NCBI GenBank assembly: GCA_022496205.1
Contig: WTXD01000005.1
Coordinates: 558,001-622,000 of the forward strand
DNA length: 64,000 bases
Source: Gloeopeniophorella convolvens
Lineage: Eukaryota > Basidiomycota > Agaricomycetes > Russulales
Reading direction: 5' to 3'
Under the pieces are notes generated by a model. It ran no database searches. It saw nothing but the letters and a program-made list of their open reading frames with translations, and was not told the DNA's origin. Below, piece after piece: positions 46,659-56,813 of the stretch (positions are counted from its first letter, which is position 1; each line of letters starts with the position of its first letter). The position numbers and the translations under genes were made by a program.

Positions 46659-48143
46659 ATGCGACCTTCCTTCCGCTCACGCGTGCCGGTCCCAGCGTTC
46701 TACCCGATCCGTCCGCGGCGCATCACAATGAGACATCCATCGCCCACGCCCGCATCAGCGTCCTCATCGCACACATCGGACCCGCCAAACTACGATTCCT
46801 GGACGCGCGAGCAGCTCATCGCGCGCCTGACCGAGCTCGCCCACCCTCCCACCACACACACCCCCGCTGCCTCCCCACCCTCGCCCACGCCGACAGCCAA
46901 GCCCAAGCGCGAGTTCACCTTGTCCGCCTACCCGACGCAGAAGATCGCGCTGAAGTTCAGCTACGCCGGCGCGGGCTACGGCGGGCTCGCGTGGCAGGCG
47001 GGGCCGACGCCGCTCCCGACGGTCGAGGCCGTGCTCTTCGCCGCGCTCGCCAAGGCGCGGCTCGTTGACGCCGCGGGCGGGCTCGACGGCTGTGGGTGGG
47101 AGCGCTGCGGGCGCACGGACCGCGGCGTCAGCGCGGCGGGGCAGGTCGTCAGCCTGTACGCGCGCAGCTCGAACGCGCCGCGCGCAGCGGCGGACGGCCC
47201 CGCCGCGGCGCCCGTGCGGCCCATCCGCTACCTGCACACGCTCAACGCGGTCCTGCCGCCGTCGATCCGCGTGCACGCGTGGGCGCCCGTCGCGCCGGGC
47301 TTCTCGGCGCGCTTTGCGTGCCGCGCGCGGCACTACAAGTACTTCTTCTCTGCGCGCGGGCTCGACGTCGCCGCGATGCGCGCAGGTGCGGCGCACCTCG
47401 TCGGCGAGCACGACTTTCGTAACTTGTGCAAGCTCGATCCGGCGAAGCAGCTTACGTCCTTCCGGCGGCGCATCGCGCGCGCGGACATCGCGCCCATGGA
47501 GAGCGGGAGTGGCGGCGGCGGCGACATGCACGTGCTCGACCTCATCGGCAGCGCGTTCCTGTACAACCAGGTGCGGCACATCATGGCCGTGCTCTTCCTC
47601 ATCGGCGCCCGGCTCGAGGACCCAAGCGTGGTCCCCGCGCTGCTCAACGTGGACGCGAACGCGCCGCGTGGCGACGGCACGCCGCTCGTGCCGCGCAAGC
47701 CGGAGTACCAGATGGCGGACGCGCTGCCGCTCGTGCTGTGGGACTGCGCGTATGCATCGGAGGACGCGGCGTGGCGCACCGACGACGACGACGGGGACGG
47801 CCGCGGGGCCGCGGGGCTGCACGCGCAGATGGCGGGGCTGGTGGAGCGAGCGCAAGTCGAAGCAACGCTCGCGGAGCACTTTCTCGCTGCCGCCGCGCGG
47901 TACCACGCTCCCGCACCGGTGCGGCTGCGCGCGCCGGGCAAGGGCGAGCGGGGGCCGTGGGACTTGCCGCTGGGCGGGGGGACGGCGCGGCGGGAGGGGA
48001 CGTACGTGCCGCTACTGGAGCGGAAACGATTGGAGAGTGTGGAGGTCGTGAACGCGCGGTGGCTGGTGCGGAAGGGAAAGGCGGCGGCAGCGATAGAGCG
48101 AGATGTAGATGTAGATGCAGATGAGCAGGACGAGATAAGATAA
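46659..48143 (+). CDS. PUS3: tRNA pseudouridine(38/39) synthase
   Basis: Single-exon 494-residue protein of the TruA family, subgroup Pus3/Deg1, which converts uridine 38/39 of tRNA anticodon arms to pseudouridine. The catalytic aspartate is D154 in CGRTDRGVSAAGQVVSLY. Other family parts are KIALKFSYAGAGYGGLAWQ, RYLHTLNAVLPPSIRVHAW, FSARFACRARHYKYFF, GEHDFRNLCKLD and LDLIGSAFLYNQVRHIMAVL. A second ATG at 46728 (MRHPSPTP) is an alternative start; the N-terminal 85 residues are proline/serine-rich and not part of the fold. It is unusual here in lacking introns over 1.5 kb and in very high GC content, which also produces long antisense frames. The C-terminus runs into a GATAA simple repeat that supplies the stop codon. 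Confidence 0.94.
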   Translation: MRPSFRSRVPVPAFYPIRPRRITMRHPSPTPASASSSHTSDPPNYDSWTREQLIARLTELAHPPTTHTPAASPPSPTPTAKPKREFTLSAYPTQKIALKFSYAGAGYGGLAWQAGPTPLPTVEAVLFAALAKARLVDAAGGLDGCGWERCGRTDRGVSAAGQVVSLYARSSNAPRAAADGPAAAPVRPIRYLHTLNAVLPPSIRVHAWAPVAPGFSARFACRARHYKYFFSARGLDVAAMRAGAAHLVGEHDFRNLCKLDPAKQLTSFRRRIARADIAPMESGSGGGGDMHVLDLIGSAFLYNQVRHIMAVLFLIGARLEDPSVVPALLNVDANAPRGDGTPLVPRKPEYQMADALPLVLWDCAYASEDAAWRTDDDDGDGRGAAGLHAQMAGLVERAQVEATLAEHFLAAAARYHAPAPVRLRAPGKGERGPWDLPLGGGTARREGTYVPLLERKRLESVEVVNARWLVRKGKAAAAIERDVDVDADEQDEIR

Positions 48144-48156
48144 GATAAGATAAGAC
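48133..48156 (+). repeat. Simple repeat (GATAA)n across the PUS3 stop codon
   Basis: About five units of GATAA run from inside the last codons of the PUS3 frame into its 3' flank. The TAA of one unit is the stop codon. Confidence 0.8.
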
Positions 48157-48620
48157 AAACAAAGCGGGGGCCGGTTGAACGTTGATTGATCACGGGTGCT
48201 GGGAACGATTATGTAATGTCAGCCACCGAATTCAGAGGCCGCTGGAATTCCCAGGAGCAAAAAGCGGTGGGTGAGGCGAGAGGCCGCCCAGTTGAACCGC
48301 TGCAGGCCCCCCCACTGCAAAAGCCAGGCCAAGTGCCAGTCTATTATCCGTCCCCGCGCGCCCGCCAACCCCGCCCTCCGCCAACTCGCCCATCCCCTCT
48401 CCCTCGCTTGCTCCCTCAACTAGCCCCTCCAACAGCATCCAAATGTACGTTTTCAACCCTTCGTCGTCGTCGTCAGGGGCCACGTCCGCTATCGATCGCT
48501 CCATCCCCCGCGCACGCCTCTATGCACATATGCCTTTTTCGTTCCCCAGTGCTCCCCGCACCTTCATCGCGTGTTCTCGACGTGTCGTTACGTGCCCTGA
48601 TGCTGACCCTCGCTCCCCAG
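48157..48620. other. Intergenic region before NHP6 gene
   Basis: No gene is supported. From about 48370 to 48620 the plus strand is strongly pyrimidine-rich (runs of CCTC and TCTC), typical of a fungal promoter and transcription start region. Confidence 0.5.
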
Positions 48621-49349
48621 ATGCCCAAGGAAGCTACCAAGTCAAAGGTGAGCATCCCTCGGCCCTCCCGCGCGTCTCCCCTTGTACGCGTCCCGGACAC
48701 TGACGCCCTGGCGCCTCTAGACGCGCAAGGCCGCTGAGAAGGCCGAGAAGAATACTCGTTCCTCGCGCAAGAAGGATCCCAAGGCGCCCAAGCGCGCCTT
48801 GTCCGCATACATGTTCTTTAGCCAGGACTGGCGGGAGAGGATCAAGGCTGAGAACCCCGACGCGAGCTTTGGTGCGTATCCCTTTCCTTGGCTCTTGCCG
48901 GCATGGGCTGAGGGTTTTTCATCGTTTTGTAGGTGAGGTTGGCAAGCTGCTCGGCGCCAAGTGGAAAGAGCTTGATGACGATGAGAAAAAGGTAGGCAGG
49001 CCCGCAACCAGCACCATCTCTGCGTGGTTCGATGCGCATATATGCACGTTACCTGTGCTGTTGCACGCACGCTTTCTCGGAAGCCGTGTCAACCGGCGAC
49101 TATATGCGCCGCGTTCCCATTGGTGTCAAGTTGCACGTTGAGAGTTGACGTCATGCTGACGGATGCCTTTTCTGAACAGCCCTACATCGAACAGGCCGCA
49201 CGGGACAAGTCGCGCGCCGAACAAGAGAAAACAGACTACGACGTGCGTACCATCAGACGTGTTTTGCCCCCATCATCGCGCTGACCCAGACGCGTCACCA
49301 GAACAAGAATGCCGGCAGCGGTGGCGATGGTGATGATGATGACGAGTAG
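48621..49349 (+). CDS. NHP6: HMG-box chromatin protein NHP6
   Basis: Predicted 115-residue single HMG-box protein that bends DNA and assists nucleosome-handling complexes such as FACT. Exons: 48621-48647, 48721-48871, 48933-48991, 49180-49242, 49302-49349. The box spans about residues 28-99: [74 protein letters not shown] basic N-terminal arm and a short acidic tail (GDGDDDDE) flank it. The third intron (188 nt) is long for this genome. The last acceptor could instead be at 49289, adding four residues; I chose 49301 because CTGAC at 49281 would be too close to the earlier site. Confidence 0.93.
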
Positions 49350-49959
49350 AGCGTCCCCTGGCCATCATAGGCATCGTCGTCCCTGGTCAGCCCTTGGAGC
49401 TCTTGGTGGGCACGGTGTTCGCCTGGCACGACACGAGCATTCGTTCGATCGTCTTCGCTTTCTGAACATTCAATGACATAAAACATCTGTGTTAGCGTTT
49501 CTACTCTCTCCGACGTTCCCTTTTTCTCTATTGTTCCGCTGCCTGTTGTGTCTATCGTAACGTATTGTGCTTCGTGTCTGTTGACAGTGACGGCCCCCGA
49601 CTGCGCTGGTGGGGGGCACGGTGTCTGGCGTGTCCGAGCTGTACCGTTTGTCGCGGAGATGTGTGTAATAGTAAATATTGGCGAGAGCACGGCGAGGGGC
49701 GCGGGAGAGTGACTGAGAGCGCAAGCGTGGGTGAGAGTGATGGAGGAAGGAAAGGGAAAGAAAGAAGCAGATCTACGGAAAGTCCGGCGCAGCGGAGAGT
49801 TCCATACAAGGACGCGCCCGGACAGTCGCTGCTCCAGTGACGATACCGTACTGGAGGCGTTCTCCATCGTTCAATCTTCACCGCCACCCGCTCCCTCGTC
49901 TTTCTTGTTTCTCAACCACCACTACCACGCGATTCAAACTTCTTGCCTCCACCAACACC
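49350..49959. other. Intergenic region between NHP6 and oxysterol-binding protein genes
   Basis: No gene is supported in about 610 bp. From 49690 to 49790 the plus strand is purine-rich (GAGAGTGA, GGAAGGAAAGGGAAAGAAAG), possibly a promoter element of the next gene. Confidence 0.5.
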
Positions 49960-51642
49960 ATGTCAGAACCAGTCGATGGCCAGCCCGGCGATGTGAGATC
50001 GCGATCATCTCACCCGCCCGCCACAGTGCTCACCCCAGATCTCCCGCATCGCAGGCCGTTCCTGCGTCCCAGAAAACTACCTGGACGCAGTTCGTCAAGT
50101 CGTGCGTATAGCGGCGTCATCTTGGCCCTCCGCAGCCTGCTCATCATTCCGCAGCATCGCTTCGTTCTCCGGCGATCTCTCCTCGCTCACTGCGCCTCCG
50201 TTCATTCTCTCGCCCGTCTCGCTCACTGAGTTCCCCGGTGCGCCTGCGGTTCACGCCAATCTATGCACCCTCGTCGCTAGGCTGACCGCGCTGCAGCATA
50301 CTGGTGCGAGCGCCCTGAGCTCTTTGCCTCAATAGCGGATGGCAGGACACCAGAGGACCGCGCCCGACGTGTCCTCAAATGGTTCATCAGCACGCTCAAG
50401 GGGCAGTACACCTCGCGCAACGAGTCGATGGGCTCGGAGAAGAAGTGCGTGCCCCCGCCTTGCCCGCGCAACGCGGCGTGCTGTTTGACACCATATCTAA
50501 TGGATGGCTGTGCTCCGGCTCGGACACGTAACATGATAGGCCTCTCAACCCCGTGCTTGGCGAGTGCGTCATCTGTCTGCTCTCGCCCAGCTGCGGATGA
50601 CATACTCATCCGCGCCACCATAGACTCTTTTACGGGCACTGGCCGGACAAGAACGGCCGCGGGCTGACGACGCTCGTCGTCGAGCAGGTCTCGCACCACC
50701 CGCCGATCACCGCGTACTACATCGCGAACGAGTCGCGCGGGCTCACCCTGCAGGGCCACAACGCGCAGAAGACGTCCTTCTCCGGTGCGCAGCCCCGCCT
50801 TGTCCCCGCGGCCCCGCGCGCTGACGCGCGCGCGCGGCGCAGGCGGGAACATCATCGTGAAGCAGATCGGGCACGCGACGCTGACCGTCGCGTTGCCCGG
50901 CGGGCAGAAGGAGGAGTACCTGATCACGCTCCCGCGCTTGCGCATCGAGGGGCTCTGGTACGGCTCGCCGTACATCGAGCTCGCCGAGACGTCGTACATC
51001 CAGGCATCGTCCGGCTGGCTCTCGACGGTGCGCTACCAGGGCAAGGGCTACTTTTCGGGCAAGGCGCACTCGTTCAAGGCGGACCTAACGCCGCCGATTG
51101 GCGCGGGTTCGGGCGCGCTCGCGACCACGTTCGAGGGGCAGTGGACTGCAACGAGCAAAGACACGCGCACCGGCGCGGTGTTTACGGACGTCACCGGCCC
51201 GAAGGAGGAGGTCACGGTCAGCACCGTCGAGGGGCAGGGCGAGTGGGAGAGCCGCGCGCTGTGGAACAAGGTCGCCAAAGGCATCCGCGAGGGCGACTTT
51301 GACACGGCCGCGCGGGAGAAGAGCCGCATCGAGGTGCGCGTGCTGTCCCCCTTCTGACCTTCTTCCGCGCGACTCACCCTTGCGTATCGTGCGCGCGACA
51401 GAACGAGCAGCGCCAGCGGCGGCGCGACGAGGCGGCGGCGGGCACGACGTGGCAGCTGAAGCACTTTGTGCACCAGGATGACGACCCCCTCTGTGCGTGC
51501 CGCCCATCCCCCGCCTCCCAATTGTCCCTGATCGTGTTTTGCAGACCAGCGCCTGGGCAGGCTGTTCAAGGCGCAGCCGCCGACGGAGGATGTATACGTG
51601 TACCAGAACAACGGGCCGGCGTTCGGCAGCGACGGCGCGTGA
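49960..51642 (+). CDS. Oxysterol-binding protein-related protein (Osh4/Kes1-like)
   Basis: Predicted 391-residue lipid-transfer protein consisting of the ORD domain alone, as in yeast Osh4/Kes1, which exchanges sterol and PI4P between membranes. Exons: 49960-49992, 50055-50101, 50155-50237, 50297-50444, 50540-50563, 50624-50784, 50843-51333, 51402-51492, 51545-51642 (all in phase; exon 5 is 24 nt). The family signature EQVSHHPP begins at E132. Other ORD parts are [29 protein letters not shown] (lid and entry region), [26 protein letters not shown] (restored across the microexon), [15 protein letters not shown] and [20 protein letters not shown], and near the end WQLKHF. No PH domain, ankyrin repeat or FFAT motif is seen. 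Confidence 0.94.
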
Positions 51643-52188
51643 GCGGGCTCCCGCACCCTGCCAATTTCAATCGAGTACCAACAGTCGTTGACATCCACCC
51701 CGCATTTTGTATTTTTTCCTCTTGACTCTGTGTGTTATATATAATTCCCTCCCTTTTTTACCGAGCGAGCGTGTGCCGCGCCCTGGGGGACGCGGTGATG
51801 AGTTGGTAGGCAGGCATTTAGTAGTGAGTAGATTCGGAGCTGCCGATCTGTATAGGATGCGGCCCGGATATAACATATTCCAGTGTGGCTACTTCCAAAC
51901 TCGTGTCATGGAGGGCCGAAGGAAGGCGGGGACATTAAGATCTCTTGTGCATTCTTCACTTGCTTGCGGATGGATTTGGCAGCTTGAAGCCGCTCACAGT
52001 CGCTTTCGGCGCAGCCGGCAGGACCCATAATATCGGGTGGGACAACCCGGATCATGTCAGATGTGAAAGTAAATACTACTACTACAAGAAACAAGGGCCC
52101 TCTGGTCCACGTATCTCAGACAGGCCCCTGGTGTGTTGAGAGTGGCAGATATCCATGTGGGTGTGACCCTGTCCTATGGAATTCTTTC
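51643..52188. other. Intergenic region, convergent gene ends
   Basis: The region separates two converging genes and contains no supported gene. ACTACTACTACAAG at about 52073 is a short simple repeat. Confidence 0.5.
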
Positions 52189-53642
52189 TCAAAATTCCAC
52201 AGCTCGGTGGTCGTCCGACGAGAGCTCCTCGATGAGCTCCGCAAAAGACTTCGTGATGCACACGTCCGAGGCGGGATCGTCGGGAAGCCGGCCTTCAATA
52301 CCATTGGGCGCCTCGTTCCATGCACGTCTTTGGAGCGCTGCGACCAGCAGGACAAAGTTGAGATATATGGCCTGTACGAATGCGAGAGAGTTCTCTGTTT
52401 AGCTCGATGATACCACTGGTGCGTAGCCGTGTGGCGGGCTGGGCACTCACTGCGGCATAGACAACGATGTCGGCCAAGATGAAGTCTGCGGAGTCCAGTG
52501 TTGATGACAGGGACCCAGTGAACCGAAACATAAAAGATATTGTTGCAGCCATGAAGAGGGCCTGAACAAGCGTGGCTGAGGGACTCTGAAGCTTTGGTAA
52601 AGACCACACGCTCACCCAGAATAAGCTATACGCCACGCCAGATTCGAGAAGGAGAGCGAGTGCGCGCCCCACTGAGCTCCCGCGAAACCCTTCGTTGTGC
52701 AATTGCTTGAACATATTCCTACGGGACCTGCAAATTAAGAGGTCAATCGCTCCGGGTGTCGCGGATACTAAGATGCTGTACACTGCCTTACACGCCACTA
52801 GTACGAACGCCCAAAGGTTTGAGGCAAGTGAGAGTATAGAGAGCAAGAGCGTGGAACCTATAACCTGCGACGCCAGTGATGTACCAATCCCCCCGGATCT
52901 AAGACACCCCATATTCCCGAGGCTACCAGGATACCGTTTTCCACATGGTTATCAAGAATGTGCTTTGGTGAGGGCACGATATACGCTTACCTGCTGTGGC
53001 AACCCACAGAAGGCTCGAAAGGACGAGAATGCCTCTGGACCTTCCCCATATCAACCATACGCGCCATATGACGACAGCGTCACTCAAGATAACCTAGGCA
53101 TGCCCCGTGCGCGAAAGTGAGCTCAGGTATCATTGATGACAGGCTCCAGGACTCACATTAACCAGAATAGCACCGCCTTGTACTTTACCCAGTATCAGTG
53201 GATCGAGTACGATTGCGGGCTCCTTGAGCCACCTTCTATGCGTCACAGCATTCATCAGAATCCTGGTGGGAACAATGACGTTGTGGTATATGGTCGTGCC
53301 GTTGTGTAAAAGCGAGCTGAGATACATCGTGGCAACTATGGTGAGCATGCCGATATTGGTCTTCGAGTCTCGGAATCCTTGTTGACTGCGTTATGTGAGG
53401 AAGGGTTGCGCTGACCGGTAGCTTCCTCACCAAAGTATGACAATCACGATCGCCGTCAGGGAGGTGAGCGCACCTTCATGTTCGTGTCAGGAGACGATAA
53501 GGATTCGTCGGCTAAGTGCGGCTCACCCATGCATATGGCCGCAGCGATAGGCTCAAATTGCCACGAAGCGAAAGGCTGCTGGGAGAAGAAGCCATTGTAG
53601 GGGGATTCTGGAAAAATATCTGTACAATTCAAGAGTGACATC
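52189..53642 (-). CDS. Multi-helix membrane protein of unknown function
   Basis: Predicted integral membrane protein with about seven hydrophobic helices, of a kind common in Agaricomycetes. It starts at the ATG at 53642 (MSLLNCTDIFPESPYNGFF). Splicing joins WQFEPIAAAICMG to ALTSLTAIVIVIL, then QQGFRDSKTNIGMLTIVATM. Next come VILSDAVVIWRVWLIWGRSR with VLSSLLWVATA, the helix GSTLLLSILSLASNLWAFVL, the segment RSRRNMFKQLHNEGFRGSSV, VGRALALLLESGVAYSLFWV, FMAATISFMFRFTG and ADIVVYAA. The last exon reads AIYLNFVLLVAALQRRAW and has an acidic tail ending SDDHRAVEF before the stop at 52189. The intron after YAA (GTGAGT...CGTACAG) is needed to reach it. Most junctions are convincing, but a few in the middle were not fully resolved. 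No enzyme motif is visible; a receptor-like role is only a guess. Confidence 0.7.
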
Positions 53643-55726
53643 TCGATTCTCGAGGGGGCAGGTAGGTGGATCCGTAGGGTACAAATGTGCCATCTCTTAT
53701 GTGAAACGGACATGCGCACAGGCAAGAGCAAGCAAGTGTTAATGGCGCATCGTGATGATGATTACGGTCGTGGCTGGTATACATGTATATTCTTCTTGGT
53801 CAACTGTGTCCATGAAGCGTGATGCATGATGTACGGCCGTCGTCCTTGCGTGATTACCACCGAGAGATTGGGAGCCCTGCGACTGATACATAGTAGTACT
53901 ACACTGGGGGTGAATGCGAGGTAGCAACAAATTGATACTGATGCCGCTCGCTTAACTTGGCACGAGTCCAGTGGCCAGTGGTCGTCGTGGACATAGATCA
54001 GATTGACCCCATGGTGCAGGATTCAGAATTGATCTAGAAGCCCGGCACCGAGCCTTAGGAGATAGTGAAGTCATGATACGATGAGAGAGCCACCAACAAA
54101 GACTCAACAAGCCATTGAGAGACTGATCATGAAGCGAGCAAGGGAAAGGAGAATGTTGGGAGAATGGAGGAAGCTGAAGAACTTGAGCGACTCGGAGGTG
54201 CCGGAGAACTGAACCGGGGGTGCGAGCTCGATGTGGCGTGATGTTGGATGCTATGGACCTGGCCAGCCTTGTGTCTGTGAACAACTGGTCGCCACCGTGA
54301 CCACTGACGCCACGGCCGAGCAAGCCTGTTGAACGTTTCCACCATAAGTATTCGGAAGTTCAAGTTGGGACTCCGAGGAGCCTCAGATGTGGTCTCCTGC
54401 CACGTGAGTTATGTATGTAGTGCCAATTCGAGTGCGAGCGCAGCAGCCACCGCCGCACACTACATCCGCTCAGACTACGACCCCGAGCTAGCACGACAAG
54501 CAATGTCTCCTCCGTAAAACTAGACAGCCCACAGACGACGCAGAGGTCTGAGTCACCGACGACGAGGTCAACCCCTCGCAAACCGAGTCCTCCGCCGCTG
54601 GGTGCCCAAGTCCCGCCGCCTAGCGTACGCCCCAAGTTTGTCCCCGCCACCCTATCTTTACGACGGACGGGGCCCTGCCTTTGCCTCGGCCGCAACCAAT
54701 CGCACCGGACCACGCGCCCGCCAGCGTCACGCGCTGGAACGGATTCCTCAGCCGCCAGCGTGCGAGCGCCTCTCGGCCGCCCCGGACCCTTCTCCCCCAC
54801 CCCAGTACGTGGCCGCGGCCGACACCGTCCGCGCCAGCACCGACACCGTCGTGCCGGGTCCGCGGCCGCGACCAGTTCATCTCGCGCGGTCGCGCACGCC
54901 GCGCGCGTGGGGTCATTCTCCTTCCCTAGCTTGAGTGCTCGCCTGCTGTTAGCGCTGGCGCTGGCGAGTCGCCTGGGACGCCGTCGTCGTTGATCGGCGG
55001 GCGACCCTGCCTATTCCCCGTGCTACACTTATCTGGTAACAGGTACATGCACGCGGTGCGTGAACCCATCGATCGGGACATGCAGGATCCTGCAGTGCAG
55101 CTTCAAGGAACGCGACCGAAACTCTGTGGATTTTCGTGACGTCTGTTTTTTATCTCTCCTTGCACGTCGTTCGTGACCATATGCACGCACAGGGTACTCA
55201 GCAAGATTCTGAGGTTCGTCCGGTACAAAGTCCAGGGGATGCGTCGAGTGGAGCTTTGTCGCTCTGCTGTAATGCGCCCTTCTCGCACTCGCAGCTCCCC
55301 ATGACCATAGTGGAAGGTTGGTCCCCCATTCAACGTTGCGCCCTCCAACCCATGTTTAATTAACTCATCGAATAGCATGCGCTGCGAACTCGAATTAGGC
55401 AATAGCATGAGCGGATCTATGCCTATCGCTGTATTTCTCTGCAGTGCGATCAGAGCATCTGCGACCCCCTTGGGATAAGGTTCCGCTAGCCCAAAGGGCT
55501 CGCGGAAACCGTCACTGAGTTCGCGGCGCTCAACTCACGTACTGTGTCCCTTGATGTCAATACAGCATTTCAGAGGTGCTCACTCAGGAAACGACAGTAC
55601 TAGGATAATGAAAAGAGTCCACCACAAACCTGCACCGGACGCCGCATAAAAGGGCTGCTTCGCTTCATCTGCTGCTGTCCGACCAGGTCGCAGCGTGCCT
55701 TCGACTGTTCAAGTTTCTTCATTATC
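53643..55726. other. Gene-free stretch with GC-rich block
   Basis: No gene is supported over 2.1 kb. A GC-rich low-complexity block (about 54560-54990) gives open frames on both strands that lack motifs. CATAAAAG at 55645-55652 is a likely TATA element for the small secreted protein gene starting at 55727. Confidence 0.45.
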
Positions 55727-56185
55727 ATGTTCAACTTTAAGCTGCTCATTGCTTCCCTTGCCACTATCAGTGCAGTCGGCGGCGCGTCCGCAACTGCTTT
55801 CGAATGCAGGGGTCCAGACATCATACACAACTTTAACGTCACGATCCCAGGCATCACCCTCCCGGGTATCAGCACGGAAGAATGCTGCACCTCCATTACG
55901 CCCGTGACCATTAGGGGCGTCAGCATCTGCATAGGCCGAAACTGCACCGCTGCTATCGATTGGAGTGTGGGTGAAAGATCACCATTGCTGACAACTTGTA
56001 CTAGCCCGGCCGGGACGGTGGGGCCTAAGTGTTGTGTCAGGTTGTGTCCCGCGGAACGTTTTGCCGCGTCTGTCCATGCCTTGCGCTGGCTGACCATTCC
56101 ACCGAACACAGCCAGCGGGACGATCTCTCTCTGCAAATGCAATGAATCAGGAATGTGCGCACCGAGCTCGGAAGAATGTCGTTGA
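55727..56185 (+). CDS. Small secreted cysteine-rich protein
   Basis: An intronless frame of 152 residues. A signal peptide (MFNFKLLIASLATISAVGG, cleavage likely after ASA) is followed by about 130 residues with some 13 cysteines, including pairs in EECCTS and PKCCVR and a C-terminal cluster LCKCNESGMCAPSSEEC. Several NxT/S sites are present (FNVT, RNCTA). It is not a standard hydrophobin: the count and spacing of cysteines do not fit the eight-cysteine pattern. A TATA element lies 75 bp upstream. I recognise no family; secreted cysteine-rich proteins of this size in fungi range from cell-wall proteins to effectors. A GTCAGG...CACAG intron (56036-56108 region) is conceivable but would destroy the cysteine-rich end, so I kept the open frame. 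Confidence 0.6.
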   Translation: MFNFKLLIASLATISAVGGASATAFECRGPDIIHNFNVTIPGITLPGISTEECCTSITPVTIRGVSICIGRNCTAAIDWSVGERSPLLTTCTSPAGTVGPKCCVRLCPAERFAASVHALRWLTIPPNTASGTISLCKCNESGMCAPSSEECR

Positions 56186-56813
56186 AGCCGAATCGCGGAT
56201 ACAGACAAAGTCGAATCTTGTCGGTTTTTACGGTTTTGGGGATTAGCAAACCCTGGCTTTAAAGTCGTCGGGGGGATTTATGTCGATGTTGGGTAGTAGT
56301 TCTTTCAGGCCTTGCGTACCAAATGTACACTTTATTGTGTTTTCTTTGGGTAAAACAAGGTGTAAGTCCGAGCTGCAACCACTAGTACGAAGTTCTTCAA
56401 GCCGGTTTTATGAGGCGGCAGCCTTGGTCGCCGCGAGCAAAGAAGGTCGGGCCGCTGTCTCCCGCCAGATATATTTGTATGGGACACTCATGTTCTCCAC
56501 CACGAGGTGCAGAACTTGCGGGCGACTACATCGGCCACGCTGGGCCGCTTGTCATCACTCCTGTGAGCATGGTGGTGGGCTGAAGAACATCAGATAATAG
56601 CCGGGGGCAGTTGAAGCGTGGCCTCGAGTTATGGTATGTTGCATTCAATATAGGTCTATTCCTAATATACAGATGATAGGTTTCTACTGATATACGAATA
56701 TATAGAGGAATAATCGCGAAGAAGGTATCCTGTTAGTGGCCGTGCAAGGGTGGGATACGCCAGCGGGGTGCACGAGAGTCAAGCGCACTTGCAAGCCGCC
56801 TCATCTAAGAGGA
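56186..56813. other. Intergenic region next to receptor gene 1
   Basis: No gene is supported. I looked for short pheromone-precursor frames ending in a CaaX box and found none that I trust. Confidence 0.45.

Noticed and set aside
46764..47906. 380-codon open frame on the minus strand opposite PUS3, and a 328-codon plus-strand frame at 47065-48051
   Set aside because: Both are shadows of the very GC-rich PUS3 coding sequence; they are arginine/alanine-rich, have no motif and no fungal start context.
47333..48193. 286-codon minus-strand frame
   Set aside because: Antisense shadow of the PUS3 C-terminal half; serine/alanine composition follows from the opposite strand.
53739..53930. Minus-strand frame with MDTVDQEEYTCIPATT considered as pheromone precursor
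   Set aside because: It ends ITMRH without a CaaX motif.
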